Assembly (NCBI GenBank): GCA_015657675.1
Contig: JACDQI010000011.1
Coordinates: 1 to 36,765, forward strand
Direction of reading: 5' to 3'
From: Devosia sp.
GTDB taxonomy: Bacteria > Pseudomonadota > Alphaproteobacteria > Rhizobiales > Devosiaceae
DNA: 36,765 nucleotides
Part shown: one piece after another, positions 27,049-35,269 of the stretch
Numbering within the stretch: position 1 is the stretch's first letter
Layout of the letters: every line of letters begins with the position of its first letter
Position numbers and translations under genes: made by a program
Notes under the pieces: generated by a model
What the model was told of the DNA's origin: nothing
The model's database searches: none
The model's input: only the letters and a program-made list of their open reading frames with translations

Positions 27049-28020
27049 ATGCGCCTGGCTTTGTCCGCTCTCGCCTTCCTCGCTTTGGCGCTGCCAGCCC
27101 TGGCCCAGGTTGGTCCCGGCACCGCGGCTGATCCCGAGAGCGTAGAGGCCCGCATTGGTGCCAGCGTTCTCGCTTTCGTGGCCGGCCGCACCCGAGAAGA
27201 GGCCGGCAATGATGACTTCAATCCCTTCGGCATGGATGCCGATACGCTGCTGTTTGATGCCGGCGCCTTTTTCATCGTCAGCGAGTGGACCGGCGAGCCG
27301 TTGAGGGAAGGCGAACTCGCCGTCTACCCGCAATACACCATGCCGCAAGGGCAGGGGACGCCGAGCGTCACCACCCCGCCAACCATTCCCTTCGCGCTGA
27401 TGCAGCAGGGTTTTTGCCATGCCGGTTACGTCACCGGCTATCCGGTACCCGACGCTGTTTTCGCGCTCGACCTCGGCGCGGCGCCCTGCCACGCCGAAAG
27501 CGTCGTGCAATTGCTGGCAGACGCCTATCTCCTCGCCCAGCCTGAGCAAGCGCCTGTCCCGGACCTTGAGACACCGCCTGCCGACCTGCCGGTCGCTGTG
27601 CCCGGCTTCGATCCGGCTGCGCCGCGCGATGTCGATCTGCAGAGCGCCGTCTACGCCGCTTATGAGGCCGCCTACACTCTGGCGCTGGCCACCCCCGACT
27701 ACCAGTTCTGGAATGGCACCGACTTCGCTCCGGTGCGCGACGCCGTGCTGGCCGCACTTTCCGCCCAGGGCCTGAGCCGCATCACCCTCATTAATGCGCC
27801 GGTCGCGGATCCAGCCGCCGCCATGGCCTGCGCCGCTCCCGGCAGCACGGAGTTGCGCATCGCTTTCACGCCGGACACCTTCGGTATCACCGTCGCCGCC
27901 GCCAGTGCCGAGCGCGTCTATGCCTACCAGTACGACAGCGCCATCTCGCCCGACCTGCAGATTATCGAGCCGCGCGAATGCGCGACTGCCGGTCCGGGTC
28001 GGGCCGGCCCGCGCAACTGA
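27049..28020 (+). CDS. Secreted protein of unknown function
   Basis: A 323-residue protein with a clear signal peptide (MRLALSALAFLALALPALAQ, cleavage after LAQ or just before). The mature part is acidic and Pro/Ala rich (PEQAPVPDLETPPADLPVAV), with four cysteines in two halves and repeated AAYEAAYTLALA-like helices. I do not recognise a family. The start codon begins the signal peptide. The gene is 77 bases after the tRNA and its stop is 16 bases before the kinase start, suggesting one transcript. Confidence 0.75.
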   Translation: MRLALSALAFLALALPALAQVGPGTAADPESVEARIGASVLAFVAGRTREEAGNDDFNPFGMDADTLLFDAGAFFIVSEWTGEPLREGELAVYPQYTMPQGQGTPSVTTPPTIPFALMQQGFCHAGYVTGYPVPDAVFALDLGAAPCHAESVVQLLADAYLLAQPEQAPVPDLETPPADLPVAVPGFDPAAPRDVDLQSAVYAAYEAAYTLALATPDYQFWNGTDFAPVRDAVLAALSAQGLSRITLINAPVADPAAAMACAAPGSTELRIAFTPDTFGITVAAASAERVYAYQYDSAISPDLQIIEPRECATAGPGRAGPRN

Positions 28021-28036
28021 ATATCCGGAGCTTCGC

Positions 28037-28960
28037 TTGCCTGAGCTGCGCCTCGACCTCTGGCGCGAGACCGAAAGCGGTCGCGCCAGCCTGATCAATC
28101 TCTCCGAGAACCACACCTACCGGGTCGACGGACCGCATGGTCCCGTCATCCTGCGCGTCCATCGGCCGGGCTACCAGAACGCCACTTCCATCGCCAGTGA
28201 ACTGGCCTGGATCGAAGCGCTGGCCCGTGACACCGACCTGCCGGTGGTTCGCCCGCTGCCCGGGCGCGACGGCGAACTGCTGCAAGAGCTTGAGCCTGGT
28301 CGTTACGCTGTGCTCTTCGCCTTCGCGTCAGGCACCGAGCCGCAGGCCGGCGAGATCGCGTTGTTCCGCACCATCGGCGGCTTTGCGGCGAAAACCCACC
28401 TGCACATCCAGTCTTGGTCGCGTCCGGCCACGTTCACCCGCCCGACCTGGTCCGCCGCCAACATGCTTGCACCCGATGGTCTGTGGGGCAACTGGCGCGA
28501 CGCCCCTGGCGTCGATGCCGAGCGGGCCACCCTCGACGCCGTCAGCGCGCGGCTGCACGAGACGCTCGCTGCCTACGGCCAGACGGCCGACCGCTTCGGC
28601 CTCATCCACGCCGACATGCGCCTCGCCAACCTCTTGGTCGATGGACCGCGCGTGACCCTCCTCGATTTCGACGACTGCGGCTTCGGCTGGTTCATGTATG
28701 ACCTCGCTTCCGCCCTCTCCTTCATCGAAACCAGCCCCGACGTTCCAGCCCTGCAGGCCGCCTGGCTCGACGGCTACACCGCCATCCGACCGCTCTCGGG
28801 AGCCGACCGCGACGTCATCCCCGCGATGGTGCTTTTGCGCCGCATGGTCCTGCTCGCCTGGATCAGTACCCACGGCGAAACCCGTCTCGCCCAATCCCAG
28901 GCCCCGCACTTCGCGTCAGGCACGGCCCAACTCGGACGGCGCTGGTTGAGCCAGCTCTAG
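28037..28960 (+). CDS. Aminoglycoside phosphotransferase (APH)/SrkA-like kinase family protein
   Basis: A 307-residue kinase-fold protein with the Brenner-type loop LIHADMRLANLL (His191, Asp193, Asn198) and the metal motif LLDFDDCGFGWFMYDLA (Asp210). The N-lobe has LSENHTYRV and PVILRVHRPGY with the ATP-binding lysine replaced by an Arg near residue 40, as seen in some members of this group. Relatives phosphorylate small molecules or, as SrkA/YihE, proteins; the substrate here is unknown. TTG 28037 has GGAG six bases upstream and begins LPELRLDLWRE; the longer ORF upstream overlaps the unknown secreted protein. Convergent with the polymerase by two bases. Confidence 0.82.
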   Translation: MPELRLDLWRETESGRASLINLSENHTYRVDGPHGPVILRVHRPGYQNATSIASELAWIEALARDTDLPVVRPLPGRDGELLQELEPGRYAVLFAFASGTEPQAGEIALFRTIGGFAAKTHLHIQSWSRPATFTRPTWSAANMLAPDGLWGNWRDAPGVDAERATLDAVSARLHETLAAYGQTADRFGLIHADMRLANLLVDGPRVTLLDFDDCGFGWFMYDLASALSFIETSPDVPALQAAWLDGYTAIRPLSGADRDVIPAMVLLRRMVLLAWISTHGETRLAQSQAPHFASGTAQLGRRWLSQL

Positions 28961-28962
28961 CG

Positions 28963-30276
28963 TCAGGATGCAGCCGGTCTCGCCGACCCAGGTGCCGCCG
29001 GCCCGGCGGCTCGGGGAACCGTCGGCGGTCGCGTCGCCCCTCGGCGCCGTTTTGGGGCAGGGGCAGGCGGGAAATTGGGCGCACAGAACCCCCAGATCAA
29101 CCCGAACATCAGCCACATGTGGCGCCAGTGCTCGCCCTCGTGCAGGCTCGAGCACATGATGATGCCGCCCAGCGACAGGATCAGCGCGATCATGATGCTG
29201 CTCTGCGTCCGCCTGTAGGTGATTACCGCCACGATCACACTGGAAATCACCAGCGTGATCCAGGTGAAGCCGGCGAGCCAGCCATAGTTGACGAACGAGC
29301 TCAGCCAGATGTTGTGGATCGGCTCGGGGAAGATCTTTTCCAGCTGCAGCACGCCCAGCCCGATCGGATTGCTGAGGATCATCGGGATCACCAGCACATA
29401 GCGGTGATAGCGGCCTTCCTCACCCAGGTCGTAGGACTTGGCGAATGTCAGACGGTCCGACAGCTTGGCGATGAACTCCGGCGATGAGAGGCTGGCGACG
29501 GAAAACAGCACCATGCCGATCAGCAGCAGGCTGAGCATCATCAGGATCAGCCGGCGCGGATACTTCCGGTTCTGGAAAACCACGTATGCCACCAGCATGA
29601 TGCTCGCCGCCACCACCGCGATGCGCGAAAACGACAGCAGGATGCCGAGCAGGATCAGCGCCATCGCGCCCATGTAGTAAAGTTTGGCGCCGCGCGAATT
29701 GAAGAGAAAATAGGCCGAAAAAATCAGCCCCGGCAGCAGGAACGAGCCGTACATGTTGGGGTCGTCAATCAGCCCGCGGCGCGCCGTCCCAGGTCAGTGC
29801 CGGGATCTGCCTGATAAAGCCGAAGGTGCCGAGCAGCGAACCGATCACCGTCGAGACGATATAGACCTCATGAAGGTCTCGAAATGCCGCTTGTTCCAGG
29901 TCATCGAAACGAACGCCCCGATCAGCCCGATCGAGATGGCGAAGGTTTTGGCCAGGAGTTCGAAGATGACGTTCTTTTCCCCCAGATGCGGCAGCGACGC
30001 GAGGATGTAGGACACAGCCCATGAGGCAAGCAGCAGGCTGAGAAACATCACCCGCACCGTCACCTGCCGCTTTTCGGCAATGGCGATGGAAAACAGCGTG
30101 ATGATGAACGAGAGGATGAACAGCATGTCGACCGGCGAGGGTCGCATCAGCGTATAGTTCATCGCGATCACGGCGATCATGTAGACGAAGTTGCGGGTCG
30201 AAAACACCGCGAACCGCAGCCCGCCCATCGTCGCCGGCCGGTCCATCGCGCCGGGTGCGTTGCCTGCAAGGCTCAC
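28963..30276 (-). CDS. O-antigen ligase/polymerase-like membrane protein (two frameshifts)
   Basis: Polytopic membrane protein of the Wzy/WaaL type, expected to polymerise or ligate polysaccharide repeat units. The N-terminal helices (NFVYMIAVIAMNYTL and onward) are in one frame until HFETFM. A middle piece, VYIVSTVIGSLLGTFGFIRQ, is in the next frame and ends PALTWDG. The last frame starts DDPNMYGSFLLPGLIF, the family's D-P-N motif, and ends 28963. One missing base near 29868 and one extra near 29768 cancel out, leaving 437 residues. GTG 30276 overlaps the previous stop (GTGA). A Pro/Arg/Ala-rich tail follows the last helix. Confidence 0.85.
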
Positions 30277-31692
30277 GGTGCCAGTCCGTAGCCGAGCAGG
30301 GCGCTCTTGCTGCCACGACCTTCGCAGTCGGCGACCGTCGAGGCGAAATGCGATCTGTCTGTTGCGCAAAGGTAGACCGGCACTGTACCGGGCTGGTCCT
30401 CCGCATAGAGCCAGCCGGCAGTGCGTTCCCGCGCAAAGCCGTCGTCGCAGGCGCCGTCCATTGCCAGCATCTGGTCAGCGCCGCGGCCGCACTCGGCCAG
30501 CTTGACGCTTGCAACGCCTTCGGGCGCTTGCGTCAGCACATAAGCGAGGGTCTTTTCCGGGGTGAAGCCGGCGCGATCGCCCGTGAGCGGCCCGGTGGAT
30601 GAGACGAACTGCTTGCCACTCCCGTCCACCCAGCGCGTCAGCGCCAGACCGACCGGCGCTGCCTGCGGCGTATCGGTCACGGTCAACGCCACCTCCTGCT
30701 GCACCAGATAGCGGCTCTCGAACCCCTTGCCGCGCGGCACATGGATGAAGCTGAGCACGAAGCTGTCGCCGACATCATTGCTGCCGGTCACGGGGTCCAC
30801 AATGCTGGCATAGGCGACGAGATCGGTGTCGGCCGGCCGCTTCCAGTCCGACCCGTCGATCGGGAAGAGCGGCGTCTTGAGATCGACGAACGTCACCTTG
30901 TCGGCCGAAACCGAAAGGCGCACGCCGCCGAACCACGGGTCCGCCGTCACCGCCAGTACCCAGTCCTGCGTCGTCAGGTAGCCCGTCCCGGTTCCCAGAA
31001 AGCCGATGGCGGTCGCCCGTCCTCCGAGCCCGGGTTCCGTCCAGCTGCCCTCAAAGTACTTCTGCCATTGCGTCGGCGCATTGATGGGCGCGCGCACGGC
31101 AATCGTCTGCCAGTCGGTATTGCGCAGGCAATAGGCGTAGTAATAGCCGTCGGCCATCCACCATCGTGCAGTCGCCTTCGCCGGTGATCGTGCCGGCGGT
31201 CGGCTTGTCCTGGCCGGTAAGGATGGTCCCGAGGTCCGTCCAGCTCAGCCCGTCGTCCGTAGATGTGGCGACCGCCATGGACTTGTCGGTCTCGCCCTTG
31301 TCGTACTGGCAGGCCCGTTCCTGATGCACCATGCCGAAAAGGCCCGTGGCGGTCCGCGCCACCGAGGTCAGCCACCGACCGCATTCGGCGAGGCTCCCCG
31401 ACACATCCGCTTCCATCACGGGGCGCCGGTCTCCGCCCATATCCCAGAGCGATGTCCCATCGACCACGTAGGTCGTGCTGTTGGCGGTAAATCCGCGCAT
31501 CGTGCCATCCGCCAGCCGAAGCGCCACAAAGGGCGCATCGAGCTCGTCGGGGAAGGGGCCGCGTACCACCTGCGGTGGTCCGACGCGCACGCTGATGCAG
31601 TCGGCACACGGCGCCTCTTGTGCCATGGCCGCCCCCGCGCCCAGAACCGCGAGGACGATCAGGACCGCGGCGCGGAGCAGGGCGCTGATCAT
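30273..31692 (-). CDS. Secreted Asp-box protein in polysaccharide operon (frameshifted near 31157)
   Basis: A signal peptide (MISALLRAAVLIVLAVLGAG, ending AMAQ) is followed by about 450 residues of beta-rich sequence. One Asp-box is visible, STDDGLSWTDLG (S-x-D-x-G-x-x-W), typical of sialidase-like propellers. The first frame ends after EGDCTMVDG; the second resumes DGYYYAYCLRNTDWQTIAVR and ends LLGYGLAP. Deleting one C near 31157-31159 gives an intact 472-residue protein. Function is unknown; a glycan-binding or glycan-cleaving role in polysaccharide maturation is inferred from fold and position. It lies two bases after the priming transferase and overlaps the polymerase start. Confidence 0.72.
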
Positions 31693-31694
31693 CC

Positions 31695-33215
31695 TCAGTA
31701 CGCGTTCTCGGAATTGAGCAGCCGGATCGGCGTCATGAAGACGATGTAGATGTCCAGCAGGATCGACCAGTTCTCGATATAGTGCAGGTCGAACTGCACG
31801 CGCTGCATGATCTTGTCGACGGTGTCGGTCTCGCCGCGCCAGCCATTGATCTGCGCCCAGCCGGTAATGCCGGGCTTGACTTTGTGGCGGGCAAAATAGC
31901 CTTCCACCGCATCGTAGTAGAGCCGATTGTCGGCCTTGGCCTGCAGCGCATGCGGGCGAGGACCGACGACGCTCAGCCGGCCCTGCAGCACATTGATGAA
32001 CTGCGGCAGTTCGTCGAGCGAGGTCTTGCGGATGATCCGGCCCACTTTGGTGACGCGCGGGTCGCCCTTGGTCACCAGCTTGGCCGCGTTGGCGTCCATG
32101 CGGTCGGTATACATCGAGCGGAACTTGTAGACCTCGATCAGCTCGTTGTTAAAGCCGTGCCGCTTCTGCTTGAAGATGATCGGGCCCTTGCTCTCGAGTT
32201 TGATCGCAATGGCCACTGCCAGCATCACCGGCGAGAGCAGGATCAGCGCCGTCAGCGCCACGACCTTGTCGAACACCCACTTGAAGACCAGGTTCCAGTC
32301 AGAGATCGGCCGGTCAGCCATGTCGAAGACGGGCACATTGCCGACATAGGAATAGGCCTTCGAGGTAAAGCGCAGCGCGCTCATGTGTGCCGAGAGCCGA
32401 ATGTCGACCGGCAACACCCAGAGCTGCTTGAGCATCTCGAGCACGCGCTTTTCCGCCGAGAGCGGCATCGAAACGATGACCAGGTCGACGCGGGTGCGCC
32501 GTGCAAACTCGATCAGGTCCGACACCCGCCCCAGCTTGGGCAGGCTCGCCACCGATTCCGGCGAACGGTCGTCATTGCGGTCATCGAAGAGGCCGATCAG
32601 CCCGATATCGCTGTTGGCGCCGCTCTGCAGCGCCGAGATCAGCGCCTCTGCATCCTTGCCGCCACCAACGATCACCGTGCGGCGGCGAAGCTTTCCTTCG
32701 CCCGTCCACTGCATCACCAGCGCCCGCAGCGAGACGCGGAAGATCACCAGCAACAGGGCGCCGCTGGCGTACCAGCTGACCAGCCAGACACGTGACACCT
32801 GGTCCTGCGCCTTGAACAGGAAGATGCCGACCATGATCAGCAGGAACACCGCTGACCAGGCACCGAGCACCCGCGCACACTGGTCGACCAGCGAGCGATA
32901 GGCGGTGATGCGGTGCGTCCGCGCTGCGTTGAACAGCACGTTGGCGAGGCCAGCCGCACCCAGGATCAGCGGCACGTAAAACAGCGGCGTGCCATCGGCA
33001 ACATAGCTGCCGTAGATTGCAATGCCGAGTGTCGCCAGCAAAAGGGCTTCGATGGTCTGGGCAATGCCCACCACCACCTTGCCCGAATAGCTCGGTTCGG
33101 CAGGCAGTTGCGCGATACGCTCCGCGGCCGCCGACAATACGGTCGGGCCGACAGCGGCGGCTCGTTGCGTGGCGACGTGGTCAAGCACGGCTTGCTTGGG
33201 GTCGAGTCTGAACAT
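31695..33215 (-). CDS. Polyprenyl glycosylphosphotransferase (priming sugar-phosphate transferase)
   Basis: Initiates an exopolysaccharide by loading a sugar phosphate onto undecaprenyl phosphate at the inner membrane. The 506-residue protein has N-terminal membrane helices (about 45-160) and a Rossmann-like domain (RTVIVGGGKDAEALI). The C-terminal bacterial sugar transferase domain holds IFKQKRHGFNN, EVYKFRSMYTDR, RKTSLDELPQFINVLQG, VVGPRPHA and KPGITGWAQINGWRGET. This is the WcaJ/GumD/ExoY-type layout; the sugar is probably glucose or galactose. The ATG 33215 start is preceded by a 209-base gap with a repeat. Confidence 0.92.
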   Translation of the reverse strand: MFRLDPKQAVLDHVATQRAAAVGPTVLSAAAERIAQLPAEPSYSGKVVVGIAQTIEALLLATLGIAIYGSYVADGTPLFYVPLILGAAGLANVLFNAARTHRITAYRSLVDQCARVLGAWSAVFLLIMVGIFLFKAQDQVSRVWLVSWYASGALLLVIFRVSLRALVMQWTGEGKLRRRTVIVGGGKDAEALISALQSGANSDIGLIGLFDDRNDDRSPESVASLPKLGRVSDLIEFARRTRVDLVIVSMPLSAEKRVLEMLKQLWVLPVDIRLSAHMSALRFTSKAYSYVGNVPVFDMADRPISDWNLVFKWVFDKVVALTALILLSPVMLAVAIAIKLESKGPIIFKQKRHGFNNELIEVYKFRSMYTDRMDANAAKLVTKGDPRVTKVGRIIRKTSLDELPQFINVLQGRLSVVGPRPHALQAKADNRLYYDAVEGYFARHKVKPGITGWAQINGWRGETDTVDKIMQRVQFDLHYIENWSILLDIYIVFMTPIRLLNSENAY

Positions 33216-33352
33216 CTGAGGCGTCCTGGCTCTCGTTCGGGGTTAATCCCCAGACTAGGCCGCAATCCGTGAAGACTCGGTGAAGGATGAGGCCCGCAAG
33301 CCCGGCATTTGGCGTGCCAACATCCTGTCCAGTCAGCAGTTTCCCTCCTCAA

Positions 33353-33388
33353 CCTCTCCCTCGGGGGAGAGGTCGCCGCGCAGCGGCG
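33353..33388. repeat. Tandem hairpin repeat element
   Basis: CCTCTCCC/GGGAGAGG (33353-33360 with 33365-33372, loop TCGG) is followed at once by CGCCGC/GCGGCG (33374-33379 with 33383-33388, loop GCA). This double hairpin, with a GGTGAGGGGG flank, is a well-known dispersed intergenic element of alphaproteobacteria. It lies between the glycosyltransferase and the priming transferase on the same strand and could attenuate read-through. Confidence 0.75.
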
Positions 33389-33424
33389 GGTGAGGGGGCC
33401 TTGCAACCTCGCACGGCCAGGCGA

Positions 33425-34560
33425 TCACCCGCGCCGCGTGCGCAGCACCTGCCGGTAGAGTGCCTCGATCTGGTCCGTCATCAACTGCACCGAGAAATGA
33501 TCGCGTACATGGGTCAGCCGAATGCGCATCTCGGCATCCGCTGCGGCAGGATCGTTCATGTAGCCCTGCAACGCCTGGCGCAGTGCCGGCACGTCGTCGG
33601 CAGGCAACAGGCTTGCCGCGGTCGGCCCGAAAATCTCTGATATGCCACCCACATTGGTGGCGATCACCGGCCGAGCTGCTGAGGCAGCCTCCAGGATCAC
33701 GTAGGGCAGGGACTCCGCAAGCGACGGCACCACCGCGCAGCGCCCTAGCGCCAGCGTCGGTCGTGCCGGCTTGGCGCCCAGCAGCGTGACCCGCTCGCTC
33801 AGACCCAGCCGCGCGATCTGCGCCTTGGCATCGTCCATCAGTGGCCCGTCGCCAGCCATCACCAATGTTGCCGGCCGCCCGTCGGCGCCCGTACGTCCAC
33901 CAGTGCGTCAAACAGCTGCGGAATGCCCTTGACCGCCCGGAACTCGCCGATGAACACGAAATCCTTGGCGTCCGGACCCGGCGTGATCGGTTCGAATTCG
34001 TCGGGCTTGAGCCCGTTATAGATCACCGGCGTTGGTTGCGTCGGCTCGGCAATCATCCGGAAGAAGGCCTGCTGCGCGAACCGGCTCTCGAAGATGAAGC
34101 CGTCGGTGAAGTCGACCATGCCCTTCTCGAACAGTCGGAACATCAGTCCGACAGGCGAGCCGACCTTGTAGTTCAGGACTCCTCCGTGCGGCGTGTAGAG
34201 CGCGACCCGCTTGCGGGCACCTATCCGCGCCCAACGGGCATTGAGACCGCCCTTGGCGCCATGGCCGTGCAGCACGTCGACATCGAGCTTGTTTGCAATC
34301 GCCCGGATCGCGAACGGCGCCGTCAGATCGCCCGGACCGATGGTCCGCGGCATTGGCAGGCTGTGGATGCCCAGCGTCGCAAATGGTTTGAGCCCGTTGA
34401 GGCGTTCTTCCGTCAATCCATCCTTGGCGAGGCTGTCGGCCACGATGCCGATCTGGTGGCCCCGCGCTGCCAGTTCGCGCGTCAGGTCGTTGACGTGCCG
34501 GAAAAGACCACCCACCGGCGCCCGGAGGATCTGCAGGATACGGAGCGGAGCGTCGGCCAT
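33425..34560 (-). CDS. Glycosyltransferase family 4 protein (frameshifted near 33885-33892)
   Basis: A GT-B fold sugar transferase for polysaccharide assembly. The N-terminal half (LRILQILRAPVGGLFRHVND, DVLHGHGAKGGLNARW) leads to the FVFIGEFRAVKGIPQLFDAL segment, the usual start of the C-terminal domain. The second frame supplies LVMAGDGPLMDDAKAQI and the nucleotide-sugar site VVPSLAESLPYVILEAASAA, with both E-x7-E acids. One missing base near 33885-33892 gives an intact 378-residue protein. The start ATG shares one base with the export lipoprotein stop (TGATG). The donor sugar cannot be told. Confidence 0.9.
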
Positions 34561-35114
34561 CAGAACCAGCGTTCGGAGACGACGACCGTGTCGCCAGGAT
34601 AGACCGGGAAGTCCAGATCGACGGTACCCTTGGCCATTTCCTTGCCCTGCTTGCGATAGATCAGCACCCGCGTCCGGTCGGCCGTATCGGTATAGCCGCC
34701 GGCCGTGCTGATCGCCGCCCGCACCGTCATGCCATAGACATAGGCGAACTGCCCCGCACTCTTGACGGCGCCCTGGATGAAGAAAGGCCGGTAAGTGTCG
34801 ATCTGCACTGCGACACTGGGTTCCCGGATGTACCCGTCCGCCAGCGCTGCCGTAATGTTGGCGGCCGCCATCTGCGTGGTGAGGCCGCGCACCGGCACTG
34901 CGCCCACCAGTGGCAGCGAGACGGAACCACCGTCGTCAACCCGATAGGTCGTCGAGAGTTCGGTTTCCCCATAGACCGACACACGCACGATATCTCCAGT
35001 ATCGAGCGTGTAGGGCCCCTTGCTCTGCACCAGATAGGTCGACGGACGTGCGTTCAGAGCACAGCCGGCAAGCGGCACCAGCAGGAAAATCAGAAACAGC
35101 CTGAGCCAACGCAT
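34560..35114 (-). CDS. Polysaccharide export lipoprotein (Wza-like, Poly_export)
   Basis: Outer-membrane or periplasmic export component. The 184-residue protein has a lipoprotein signal (MRWLRLFLIFLLVPLAGCAL, lipobox LAGC), a Poly_export domain (YTLDTGDIVRVSVYGETELS then VDDGGSVSLPLVGAVPVRGL) and one SLBB-like segment (RPFFIQGAVKSAGQFAYVYG). It is shorter than E. coli Wza, as common in alphaproteobacteria, and lacks the Wza C-terminal barrel helix. It is first in the minus-strand polysaccharide operon and diverges from the chain-length gene across a region with an inverted repeat. Confidence 0.9.
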   Translation of the reverse strand: MRWLRLFLIFLLVPLAGCALNARPSTYLVQSKGPYTLDTGDIVRVSVYGETELSTTYRVDDGGSVSLPLVGAVPVRGLTTQMAAANITAALADGYIREPSVAVQIDTYRPFFIQGAVKSAGQFAYVYGMTVRAAISTAGGYTDTADRTRVLIYRKQGKEMAKGTVDLDFPVYPGDTVVVSERWF

Positions 35115-35160
35115 CGAGGAAACTCTTACTCACGGGATGCGCGCAGTGTCCCCGAACTAT

Positions 35161-35226
35161 GGTTAACATTCCGCTAAGCGATTGCCGGAGCGTTGCGAAT
35201 TGCATCGCCTTAACGGAATGCTTACC
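35161..35226. promoter_or_regulatory. Imperfect inverted repeat between divergent polysaccharide operons
   Basis: GGTTAACATTCCGCTAAG (35161-35178) and CTTAACGGAATGCTTACC (35209-35226) are complementary at 15 of 18 positions across a 30-base spacer. The pair lies in the 155-base gap between the divergent export and chain-length genes. Left-arm TTAACATTCCGCTAAG also looks like a near-match to a CtrA site (TTAA-N7-TTAA, here CTAA). It may be a two-site operator. Confidence 0.45.
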
Positions 35227-35269
35227 ACGTTGGGCCGATAAGTCGTCTCATGGACAAGAGGTGTGTTGC

